Shown here: positions 23,316 through 64,000 of the stretch, piece by piece
How the letters are laid out: each line of letters opens with the position of its first letter
Position numbering within the stretch: position 1 is the stretch's first letter
Assembly (NCBI GenBank): GCA_963693285.1
Contig: OY848919.1
Location: 2,671,827-2,735,826 of the forward strand
Length of the DNA: 64,000 nucleotides
Source: Xestospongia muta
Lineage: Eukaryota; Porifera; Demospongiae; Haplosclerida; Petrosiidae
Direction of reading: 5' to 3'
The notes under the pieces: generated by a model
Told to the model about the DNA's origin: nothing
Databases searched by the model: none
The model's input: only the letters and a program-made list of their open reading frames with translations
Program-made: the position numbers and the translations under genes

Positions 23316-26300
23316 ATGTCTGACAATCCTACAAGATGTACTACTACTCTACCAGTAGATAGTCCTAGACTGTCTAACAGACCTACTGAGTCCGAACTAA
23401 TGGAACTAATTGGGCCATTAGTAGAGTGGCAAAAATTTGCTATTTTTCTACCAAAGATATCATCTCCAATGATAAAGAAGATTGAATGTGATTACCCCTC
23501 AACTGATCTTCGAAAATTGGCTCTCTTCTCAGAATGGCTGAGAGTTGACTCTTATGCTACCTGGGATAAAGTAATTGTTGCCCTGTCAAAAGCTAATGAA
23601 CACTATCTAGCCTCAAAAGTACAAGAAAACCTTATTACCACCATACCACCAGTAGATCACTATCAAGGTGAGTACAGTGAATTAGTTAAAGATGGTTATG
23701 AGTGTCTTCATATGTACTATTTAGGTAGAGACAGTGAAGGTGTAAAATTAGTTGATAGTGTAATAAAAGAAGATGACAATCAACCCAGTTCTACAGTATT
23801 GAATGATAGAGCCAAAGTGGACAAGAAAATAATAGAAATTAGTTCTAAAGATCAAGTTGCTATAGAGCTGAAAAAACTTGTAGATAAATTTACATCTTTA
23901 GTATGTAAAATTGTAAGTCACCTTGAAGAGATGATAAAAACTAATAAATGTCAATTAATTGACATAGCAAGACATATTAAATTACTACCTTGGCTATCTG
24001 AAGAAAAGGAACTAGACAAATTAATCAAAGTTACAACTATTGATGAATTGTTTGTTGAAATTGAGCCTTACTACTGCTTCCTTAGTAACTGTGAATTAAT
24101 AGAGAGCATTGTTAATACATTTCTTTCTGAAAGTAGCCTACAAACTGAATTAACCAAGTACTTGGAAGAACTTGAAGTGTTTGATAAATCAGCTGAACTA
24201 CAACACATCCAGACTGCTATTGAAGAAGCATTCATACCAAATCATGAAATGACAAAAACAACTTGCAAAGTTGAGATCAAATTACAAAGAAGATGTGGGA
24301 AAATGACATTAGACATTTTTCGTAAGCTTATGAAATACCTTTTTCCAATGATGAACAATGTCTTTAGTCATATTTACATCAAGCAAGGATGTATTAGTGT
24401 TAGCTTTCTTGTCCCTCACTCACAATCAAAATCTCTCATACTTGTGGCAACTGAGAAAACAGAATTCATATATCAAGTTGGTATTTTCAAAATAATAATA
24501 AATGACCAACCCATCTTAATGGAAGAAGAGGATGCAACTTTCTCCTTTGAACAATCATTACTTCAAGCAACAAAAGCTGGTCATAATAATGATGTCACAA
24601 TACTACTGGAGTTAGGAGCTAATGTTGACTACCAGAATGAAGATGGACAAACAGCACTAATGTTAGCTACTAATGGTGAACATGAACAAGTTGTACAGAC
24701 ACTACTATCAGCAGGAGCTAATGTGGATATTCAAGATTATTGTGGTAACACTGCATTAATGATAGCTCTAAATTGTGTCAGTAATAACAGCCATTACCAA
24801 ATCATTGATCTTCTGAAAGAAAAGGCCAATCTTAATCTTCAAGACCAAGAAGGTTGGACTGCTTTAATGTTCGCCAGTGAGAATAGTCATTACCAAGTTG
24901 TCGAGCTTCTTCTCAAAGAAAATGCCAATCATAATCTTCAAAACCAAGAAGGTTGGACTGCTTTAATGTTCGCCTGTGAGAATGGTCATTACCAAGTTGT
25001 CGAGGTTTTTCTCAAAGAAAATGCCAATCATAATCTTCAAAACCAAGAAGGTTTTACTGCTTTAATGATTGCCAGTCAGAATGGTCATTACCAAGTTGTT
25101 GAGCTTCTTCTCAAAGAAAATGCCAATCATAATCTTCAAAACCAAGAAGGTTTTACTGCTTTAATGATTGCCAGTCTGAATGGTCATTACCAAGTCATTG
25201 AGCTTCTTCTCAAAGAAAATGCCAATCATAATCTTCAAGACCAAGAAGGTCAGACTGCTTTAATGTTTGCCAGTGAGAATGGTCATTACATAGTTGTTGA
25301 GCTTCTTCTCAAAGAAAATGCCAATCATAATCTTCAAGACGAAGAAGGTTGGACTGCTTTAATGTTTGCCAGTCAGAATGGTCATTACCAAGTTGTTGAG
25401 CTTCTTCTCAAAGAAAACGCCAATCATAATCTTCAAAACCAAGAAGGTTGGACTGCTTTAATGGTTGCCAGTCAGAATGGTCATTACCAAGTTGTTCAGC
25501 TTCTTCTCAAAAAAAATGCTGATCCTAATCTTCAAAACCAAGAAGGTGTGACTGCTTTAATGATTGCCAGTCAGAATGGTCATTACCAAGTTGTTGAGCT
25601 TCTTCTCAAAAAAAATGCTGATCCTAATCTTCAAAACCAAGAAGGTGTGACTGCTTTAATGTTTGCCAGTCAGAATGGTCATTACCAAGTTGTCGAGCTT
25701 CTTCTCAAAAAAAATGCTGATCTTAATCTTCAAAACCAAGAAGGTTGGACTGCTTTAATGATTGCCAGTCAGAATGGTCATTACCAAGTTGTCGAGCTTC
25801 TTCTCAAAGAAAATGCTGATCCTAAACTTCAAAACCAAGAAGGTTGGACTGCTTTAATGATTGCCAGTGAGAATGGTCATTACCAAGTTGTCGAGCTTCT
25901 TCTCAAAGAAAATGCTGATCCTAATCTTCAAGACCAAGCAGGTTGGACTGCTTTAATGTATGCCAGTCGCAATGGTCATTACCAAGTTGTCGAGCTTCTT
26001 CTCAAAAAAAATGCTGATCCTAATCTTCAAGACCAAGAAGGTTGGACTGCTTTAATGTTTGCCAGTCAGAATGGTCATTACCAAGTTGTCGAGCTTCTTC
26101 TCAAAAAAAATGCTGATCTTAATCTTCAAAACCAAGAAGGTTGGACTGCTTTAATGTATGCCAGTCAGAATGGTCATTACCAAGTTGTTGAGCTTCTTCT
26201 CAAAGAAAATGCTGATCATAATTTTCAAAACCAAGAAGGTGTGACTGCTTTAATGATTGCCAGTGAGAATGGTCATTACCAAGTCGTTGAGCTTCTACTC

Positions 26301-27233
26301 AAAGAAAATGCTAATCATAATCTTCAAAACCAAGAAGGTTGGACTGCTTTAATGTTTGCCAGTAAGAATGGTTATTACCAAGTCGTTGAGCTTCTTCTCA
26401 AAGAAAATGCCAATCATAATCTTCAAGACCAAGAAGGTGTGACTGCTTTAATGTTTGCCAGTCTCGATGGTCATTACCAAGTTGTTGAGCTTCTTCTCAA
26501 AGAAAATGCTGATCCTAATATTCAAACACAAAAAGGTTGGACTGCTTTAATATTCGCCAGTGAAAATGGTCATTACCAAGTTGTTGAGCATCTTCTCAGA
26601 GAAAATGCTGATCCTAATCTTCAAGATCGAGAAGGTTGGATTGCTTTAATGTATGCCAGTCAGAATGGTCATTACCAAGTTGTTGAGCTTCTTCTCAAAG
26701 AAAATGCTGATCCTAGTCTTCAAACAGAGGAAGGTTGGACAGCATCAACAATTGCTAGTCAAAATGGTCATTTTGAAATAGTTCATTTATTAGAAAAGTA
26801 CAATGATCCTAGTAGTAGTTCTTGTAAAGAATTGGACCATTCAATAAACCAACCAGTAGAAAGTACCAGCTCAGGTATTTTAATACCTGACCAACAGACA
26901 GAGGAACCTAACAAACAACCACAAAGAACACAGACAATAACAGGGTCTGCAGTTGAACAAAATGTCCTTCCACACTCAACTATCCACTCCTCATCTCTAA
27001 TGCAGTCTTTCCAATATCGTATAATAAAATCTATTAAACAACCATTTCATACTTTCAAAGATACCAAGAAGAAAGAGATTAGAAATAACAAATCAACAAA
27101 TTTGGAACAGGAACAGCCACCACAACAACATCACTCTACATTGATCCAGCTACCATTACCTATTTTGAGAAAGAAGTTGAAAAAGACACAAAGAAAAGAT
27201 AATGTTGCAACAAAGAATATTTTAAACAAATAA
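23316..27233 (+). CDS. Gene E: intact death-domain/ankyrin-repeat protein, single open frame
   Basis: 1,305 aa without an intron: the GTGAGT that serves as donor in B and D is read here as coding (HYQGEYSELVKDGYE). Order: death-fold domain (residues about 25-110: GPLVEWQKFAIFLPKI, WLRVDSYATWDKV); helical region (IEPYYCFLSNCELIESIV); module around SLILVATEKTEF and VGIFKIIIND; three divergent ankyrin repeats (ELGANVDYQNEDG, SAGANVDIQDYCG); about 20 near-identical 33-residue repeats; capping repeat; basic tail ending KNILNK. Repeats differ mainly at a few positions (NA-D/N-H/P-N, Q-D/N-Q, EG-W/F/V). It is the best complete model of the family and sits next to the parental MMTAG2 gene in convergent orientation. 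Function unknown; protein-binding adaptor or immune-type sensor is a guess from domains. Confidence 0.9.
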   Translation: MSDNPTRCTTTLPVDSPRLSNRPTESELMELIGPLVEWQKFAIFLPKISSPMIKKIECDYPSTDLRKLALFSEWLRVDSYATWDKVIVALSKANEHYLASKVQENLITTIPPVDHYQGEYSELVKDGYECLHMYYLGRDSEGVKLVDSVIKEDDNQPSSTVLNDRAKVDKKIIEISSKDQVAIELKKLVDKFTSLVCKIVSHLEEMIKTNKCQLIDIARHIKLLPWLSEEKELDKLIKVTTIDELFVEIEPYYCFLSNCELIESIVNTFLSESSLQTELTKYLEELEVFDKSAELQHIQTAIEEAFIPNHEMTKTTCKVEIKLQRRCGKMTLDIFRKLMKYLFPMMNNVFSHIYIKQGCISVSFLVPHSQSKSLILVATEKTEFIYQVGIFKIIINDQPILMEEEDATFSFEQSLLQATKAGHNNDVTILLELGANVDYQNEDGQTALMLATNGEHEQVVQTLLSAGANVDIQDYCGNTALMIALNCVSNNSHYQIIDLLKEKANLNLQDQEGWTALMFASENSHYQVVELLLKENANHNLQNQEGWTALMFACENGHYQVVEVFLKENANHNLQNQEGFTALMIASQNGHYQVVELLLKENANHNLQNQEGFTALMIASLNGHYQVIELLLKENANHNLQDQEGQTALMFASENGHYIVVELLLKENANHNLQDEEGWTALMFASQNGHYQVVELLLKENANHNLQNQEGWTALMVASQNGHYQVVQLLLKKNADPNLQNQEGVTALMIASQNGHYQVVELLLKKNADPNLQNQEGVTALMFASQNGHYQVVELLLKKNADLNLQNQEGWTALMIASQNGHYQVVELLLKENADPKLQNQEGWTALMIASENGHYQVVELLLKENADPNLQDQAGWTALMYASRNGHYQVVELLLKKNADPNLQDQEGWTALMFASQNGHYQVVELLLKKNADLNLQNQEGWTALMYASQNGHYQVVELLLKENADHNFQNQEGVTALMIASENGHYQVVELLLKENANHNLQNQEGWTALMFASKNGYYQVVELLLKENANHNLQDQEGVTALMFASLDGHYQVVELLLKENADPNIQTQKGWTALIFASENGHYQVVEHLLRENADPNLQDREGWIALMYASQNGHYQVVELLLKENADPSLQTEEGWTASTIASQNGHFEIVHLLEKYNDPSSSSCKELDHSINQPVESTSSGILIPDQQTEEPNKQPQRTQTITGSAVEQNVLPHSTIHSSSLMQSFQYRIIKSIKQPFHTFKDTKKKEIRNNKSTNLEQEQPPQQHHSTLIQLPLPILRKKLKKTQRKDNVATKNILNK

Positions 27234-27691
27234 TTGGTAACATGTTGTTATGTAAACTGTCAATTGTATATACTTTCAATTAATGCATAAACTCTTTTTT
27301 CATATTTTCTTATAAATAATATGACATTATGCTACAATATTGTATAAAAGGTTTCTAAACATCATACTGATGATAGGACATAATATTATCTCTTGTAACT
27401 TTATCATTGCTATGGACCCATTACAAGTGTTAGGAAAATTGTTATAAGATAATAGTTGTTATAAGAATCATTATTGTGTCTTCAGAATTTACTGTGTTTA
27501 TTATAATATAGAATATCCCACCAATAAATAGTATATTAATTACAGTACATTATAAATTCAGTCACTGTTATGTGTTCTTATTTTAACTACAGTAAATAAT
27601 GAGTGTATTATTGACAAAATATATAGAACACAGTGTAATCAACTATTGTATACTATATAGACAGTGAGATGTAATGATGATACTCAGTCAC
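27234..27691. other. 3' flank of gene E
   Basis: Same flank type as after C and D, ending ATGATACTCAGTCAC. No gene seen. Confidence 0.7.
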
Positions 27692-28211
27692 CAATTATGT
27701 AGTTTGTATCAAATGAATTGATTCTATTAAAGTGTCTGCCATAACGGTGGTGATGTTCCTTGCTAGGTCTGTACTGATGATATTTTCCTACCTGACCAAT
27801 GTGTGCTCATTACTAATGGGTTCTCTGGAGACCTGTGACTAAACTCTTGATGTGTTCACCTGTTGAAACAGTTTAATTTCTGTTTCAGTGTTGACTTTTA
27901 TCAAAATCTTTTTAGATGTTTATTTTTGTTCTGGCATTTAATGTTTAAAATTAATGTTTAATTTTTTAAAACTAATTTACGTCTTCTATACTCTCACAAA
28001 AAATACCAACATCGGACAAGATCCATACAGATCAAAGAGATCAAACAATCACTGTCACCTTCCATTGGTTGTTGAGGAGATGATAGTTAATACAGTTGAA
28101 TTAACACAAATGTATGTGACTTCCTGCCAATTGGCAACAGACTTATTTAATATATATTATTGTGACAATGTTACTGACAAAGAAAATGGGATGGACATTA
28201 TATTTAGTCAC
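27692..28211. mobile_element. 520-bp insertion candidate between gene E and MMTAG2
   Basis: In the C and D units the flank ACTCAGTCAC or ACTCAGTTAC is joined directly to TGTCACTGTC. Here the same two parts are separated by about 520 bp, with AGTCAC at both edges (27686-27691 and 28206-28211), as a target-site duplication would leave. The insert has no recognised coding region or clear terminal repeats; the small open frame near 27954-28241 is not convincing. Confidence 0.5.
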
Positions 28212-29607
28212 TGTCACTGTCATGTCTTCTCCTTTTACTAACATTGTCAGTTTGATGATGAGAATGACTGCGTTTGTAATATTGTCTTCTTTCTCTCTTG
28301 TCTTCTACAGAGGAAGAGTCGCTAGGTGTGTCTGATGTAATATCATGTTTGTGTCTTTTTGACGTATGTCTCTCTTTTGTTTTCTTTCTCTTCTTGATTT
28401 TCTCCTTTTTGTGTTTCTTTCTGTTGAGAAAAAGAACAATAACAGGAAACAAAAGTTTTATTTTAAACAATGAGAATGAATAAAAATTTTGTATGGTTGG
28501 TTGAATGAAATTCCTTTAAATATGTGAATAGAGAGTTTCAAAAGAAATGGACACAGAAGAACATGATTGTGAACACAAATGGATATATGTATATAATAAT
28601 GGATAAATAGAAGACGTATAAAAATACAATGGACAAATAAAAGTATACAATGGACATATTAGTAGTACAATGGATGAACAAACTTTGTTTTCTTCTCTTT
28701 ATTTTTCTTAATATCACTAGTATATTCTTTAGTCGATAATTCAGTAGGAGTTATAGGAGGTACTGGTTGATCTGATGATATTGATGATAAACGTCTCTCA
28801 CTCTCTGATGTTCTCCGAAGTACTAGACGTCCTTCTTCAGTTGTTGATTGATCACCCTATAATAAATGGATAAATAGAAGATTAAATGGACAGACAACAA
28901 GAGAAATGGTCTACCAACTTCAAATGTAGTCATTCCATCTTTGGACGCTGTGCTTGGACCACCCATCATAGCATTTCTTTGACTAGAGAAGTACAATTAA
29001 TGTGATGTGATAACACTAATTAATTAATTAATTACATAAATTAGTTACATTAATTAACTAATTAATATAAATTATTGTAATATTGCTTTACATTGAACAC
29101 CTTAGGAATTATGAAACTATAATGATAATATATTAGCGAGACTAGTGCTCTGAATATAGAGGTATTCTTGGAATCATTTTAAATCAATCTCAAATCAAAA
29201 TCTTATTTCTTTGTATACATTACCAAATCATTGTATGGTCAATCAAAATCAATAGTTGGGTACCTGTCAAAGCCAACACCTTTTAATTTCTCTCTACCAG
29301 TCACTTCAACATCATCTCCTGTTCTTCTCTTACAAACTTGCATCATTTCTTGTTTAGTTAAATTTCCTGATGATTTTTGAGAGGTAGTCTTAAGACCTCT
29401 AACAATAACAACAGAAAGAAAAGACAGCAACATACCAAATATTAATAGAAGATATCTTTTGTTTGTTAAAATTAACAAATACTTGTAAAATGATGGAATT
29501 AAGAAATTTATTGTGCTGATGTTACAAAGTATTATAAGATTAATTTAGTCTACTTACAATGCTCTAGCCATTGCTTCCTCTTCAGCTTTTTTTATAGCAG
29601 CTAACTC

Positions 29608-29703
<96 letters not shown>

Positions 29704-30628
29704 CAAAGGATGAATGTCAAGCTTACAGCTTTCAGAGCATCTTTTTTGCCAGATACTTTAGACTCTTTAGTATACCTACAACACAATCACATAATATAAT
29801 ATAATATAATATAATATAACATAATGTAATATAATATAATATAACATAATATAATATAATATAATATAATATAACATAATATAATATAATATAATATAAT
29901 ATAATATAATATAATATAATAACATAATAGAAACAAATCTCTTATACAATACTATATTATGCAGTAGACATATTTTATTAATTGCATGTATTAAATTTAG
30001 CTATAGACTTTGAAATATTCAGAATTTTAGCCATGTCCAATATTTCATATATTAATTATTTAAAATTTTAGCACATATAAATTCTTATAGTAGTCGTCAA
30101 AATTACAGACAGGTATAAAGTATTAAAGGTTTATATATATAGTGTGTGTGTGTATTTGTCTTACCATGTTAAATCTCGTCCTTTCTGCCATCTACCAACA
30201 GGAGCCTTTAATGAATGACCTAATATAAGTATATAATATACATTATTATGATAATAATTTAAAAATAGACTACATAAGAGGATTTTATGTTGGTTATTTA
30301 TTGACAATATAAGGCTTAAGTGTGTCAACATCAACCTCATATCACATATATACATGTATGTATATACATGTATATATGTACATGTATTATTAATGTACTA
30401 TTAGTTTCTTGAGCCAAACCCCACTCCCTCTTTTGATATTAGGTGACCAGATTTTAATCCTTCCCTGCTACCTGATGTCAAAAGGGGAGTGGAGTCTGGT
30501 TTGTGAGACTAGTCTACTATAAGCTTACCCAAATAGTTTTCTCGATATTTGTCGATTTTAACATTTTCCCACTCAAATTGATCCTGTCCTCCTCTTGTCC
30601 CTCCTCGAGATGGCTCATATAAAGACAT
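28204..30628 (-). CDS. MMTAG2: MMTAG2 (C1orf35) homologue, eight coding exons
   Basis: Exons on the minus strand: 30628-30529, 30219-30165, 29775-29727, 29607-29558, 29398-29264, 28982-28919, 28856-28684 and 28420-28204 (stop TAA), predicted 280 aa against about 263 in human. The N-terminus has the family signature ([24 protein letters not shown], then [15 protein letters not shown]). [18 protein letters not shown] and [15 protein letters not shown] follow, with a Ser/Lys/Arg/His-rich end (KKHKKEK, SKRHKHD, HDSDSD). All exon phases agree. Donors of exons 5-7 (GTACCC, GTTGGT, GTTTGT) are weak and were chosen by phase and similarity, so those joins are less certain; read-through of exon 5 would stop at 29239. 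The family is a nuclear, highly charged protein of poorly known function. It is convergent with gene E and divergent from NUP54. Confidence 0.85.
28421..28683 (-). other. MMTAG2 intron 7
   Basis: 263-nt intron, GTTTGT to CAACAG on the minus strand. Parts of it are copied in the decayed MMTAG2 tails after genes A, C and D. Confidence 0.6.
29610..29700. repeat. (GA)n/(CT)n microsatellite forming the acceptor tract of MMTAG2 exon 4
   Basis: About 45 GA units. On the minus strand the CT run leads directly into CTCAG and exon 4, so the microsatellite is the polypyrimidine tract. It almost fills the 119-nt intron 3. Confidence 0.9.
29791..29929. repeat. ATAAT pentanucleotide microsatellite in MMTAG2 intron 2
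   Basis: Long run of ATAAT units with scattered ATAAC variants, inside the 389-nt intron 2 (29776-30164). The rest of the intron is plain AT-rich sequence. Confidence 0.9.
30220..30528 (-). other. MMTAG2 intron 1
   Basis: 309 nt, GTAAGC to TATTAG on the minus strand. It contains a palindromic ATGTATATACATGTA-type stretch near 30345-30385. No gene. Confidence 0.6.
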
Positions 30629-30801
30629 AATGATCAACTGTGAAACTTGTTTTAGGAACTAATAAAATGGGCGCGTCTACTACCACGCCTACCTTCACAT
30701 GGTCGCCATTTTACTAAATATGATCGTTAACAATCTGTAATAAATCTTTTCTCTTCCGTCATCTTTCTGTTATTTTAGCTCTTCTAAAGTACCAATAAGA
30801 A
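30629..30801. promoter_or_regulatory. Divergent promoter region between MMTAG2 and NUP54
   Basis: About 170 bp separates the MMTAG2 start codon from the first possible NUP54 donors. It is locally GC-richer (GGGCGCGTC near 30670) and holds CGCCATTTT at 30704-30712, which fits the YY1 core consensus. No TATA box is obvious. Transcription starts are not mapped. Confidence 0.55.
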
Positions 30802-30820
30802 GTAAGTCATATTATAATAG
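30715..30820 (+). other. Probable 5' untranslated exon of NUP54
   Basis: Two good donors lie here, AGAA-GTAAGT at 30802 and ATAG-GTGAGT at 30821. They can pair with the TTCCTTACAG acceptor at 31180-31181, three nt before the NUP54 start codon. Exon start is not known. Confidence 0.5.
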
Positions 30821-30879
30821 GTGAGTATTTGTGAGACTTAAAGTACAGAATTGAATATATACACATGTATGTACATATA

Positions 30880-30944
30880 CACACATTCTGTGTCATGTGA
30901 CAATCATGTGATTTTCCTTCCAGACTATGAACATATTATGTATG

Positions 30945-30976
<32 letters not shown>

Positions 30977-31184
30977 TTCTGTGTCATGTGACAATCATGT
31001 GATTTTCCTTCTAGACTATGAACATATTATGTATGTATTATATATATATATATATACACACACATTCTGTGTCATGTGACAATCATGTGATTTTCCTTAC
31101 AGACTATGAACATATTATATATGTATATATATACACACACATATTCTGTGTCATGTGACAATCATGTGATTTTCCTTACAGACT

Positions 31185-31190
<6 letters not shown>
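30880..31190 (+). repeat. Four tandem copies of a splice acceptor plus start codon before NUP54
   Basis: The unit TGTGTCATGTGACAATCATG, continuing through TTTTCCTT-NN-AG and ACTATGAAC, occurs with its ATG at 30927, 31018, 31106 and 31185 (spacings 91, 88 and 79 bp). Units are joined by TA/CA microsatellite. Only the last copy runs into NUP54 coding sequence. Confidence 0.9.
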
Positions 31191-63209
<32,019 letters not shown>

Positions 63210-64000
63210 ATTTTTTCATATATTATTTCTGTTTTTCTGCTTCAAGTTAACTTCCTATTATAATTCATCTCACTTCCTATAATTCCCTGCACCCTACATA
63301 TAAACATCACTATAGTTAACTATGGCATTACTATAAAGACCCGTTAATGTAACAATCTCGAACTGTTATGGTCTAGTGACTCGCTTATACATTGCGGAAA
63401 CCTTACATTTAGTCCATGAACCATATTACTATCATGCTATAAGTGCATGGTCTACGTATGGCTTATTTAATACTGAATGCACTACGAATGAACTACAGTT
63501 ATGATCCAAGGAGCCAGCATGCTTATGTTGGTTGTATTTCTAAGGCTACCAATATCAGGATTTTTTGCAAAAATATTTTTTGCCTACCCCGTTTCTCTTT
63601 TTAAAATAACTCTGAATTATTTGTGTAAACAATTAATACTGTTTGAGTCCAAATTGAATTGTTAATTACGTTGTATTATGCTGATAACGATATTCATGGT
63701 CTGATACATTGTTATATATTCTTTTAGTTTATATAAGCAAATTAAATTACCAACTGTATAATGAAATAGTCAGCAAATTAATAGTTATAACTTGGTAACA
63801 CGTAAACTTTTGTTTCTAGCTTGTGTTTCAGTTTGCAAGTAGCATGTATGTCCACGTACATAACAGCTGCAGAGAAAATGACTAAGTCAGTTGAATAATC
63901 TGTAGTGGAATGAACCGATGGTTTGTTTTTGATTATTGATTGAACTTTGACTTTAATCACATTTCACTTATGAAAACACTTTATTATAAATCAAAACAAT
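63210..64000. other. 3' flank of NUP54
   Basis: AT-rich sequence after the NUP54 stop codon. I see no AATAAA near the stop, no convincing coding region and no repeat array up to the window edge. Confidence 0.6.

Noticed and set aside
1..27233. Bacterial or symbiont origin of the ankyrin genes
   Set aside because: B and D have spliceosomal introns, the codons are AT-rich like the surroundings, and they are interleaved with copies of an animal gene.
29601..29786. Open frame with a long Ser-Leu run
   Set aside because: Translation of the CT microsatellite joined to MMTAG2 exon 3.

Overview
The window reads as animal nuclear DNA from a sponge. It is AT-rich, has GT-AG introns down to 51-58 nt, and carries metazoan genes (NUP54 and an MMTAG2/C1orf35 homologue) next to an expanded tandem family of death-domain/ankyrin-repeat genes. 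The closest match I know of is a demosponge such as Amphimedon queenslandica. That assignment is inference from memory of gene style, not a database match.

Layout. (1) Positions 1-27233 hold a plus-strand tandem cluster of five paralogues, here called A to E. Each has, or had, an N-terminal death-fold domain, a helical middle region, a second conserved module, a long array of 33-residue ankyrin repeats (99 bp each) and a basic, Gln/Ser-rich tail. A (2-4293) is cut by the left window edge and has a 1-bp frameshift. B (8513-12650) has a 58-nt intron and one in-frame TGA. C (13082-16149) is a 5'-truncated pseudogene. D (18033-20862; 55-nt intron) and E (23316-27233) are open throughout. (2) Between the genes lie repeated leader blocks, inverted 93-nt copies of the first coding exon, and decayed copies of the 3' exons of the neighbouring MMTAG2 gene. 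These show that the duplicated unit was 'ankyrin gene plus tail of MMTAG2'. (3) The parental MMTAG2-like gene is on the minus strand (30628 to 28204, eight exons, predicted 280 aa) and is convergent with gene E. (4) A short divergent promoter region (about 30629-30800) separates it from NUP54. NUP54 runs on the plus strand from 31185 to 63209 in 15 coding exons (predicted 658 aa). Its introns range from 51 nt to 9.75 kb and are filled with minisatellites, microsatellites and a MITE candidate.

How it fits together. NUP54 and MMTAG2 are single-copy housekeeping-type nuclear genes. The ankyrin cluster is evolving by birth and death: units duplicate, repeat arrays expand in blocks (for example a 9-repeat, 891-bp higher-order unit in A), and copies decay by frameshift and nonsense changes. 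A death domain joined to a variable ankyrin array suggests signalling or innate-immune adaptors; this is inferred from domain type only.

Most unusual signals: a 93-bp inverted copy of the start-codon exon kept upstream of B, D and E; a NUP54 whose FG region is almost entirely GLG; four tandem copies of a splice acceptor plus start codon before NUP54; and a NUP54 exon lying between two opposed 60-bp minisatellite arrays.
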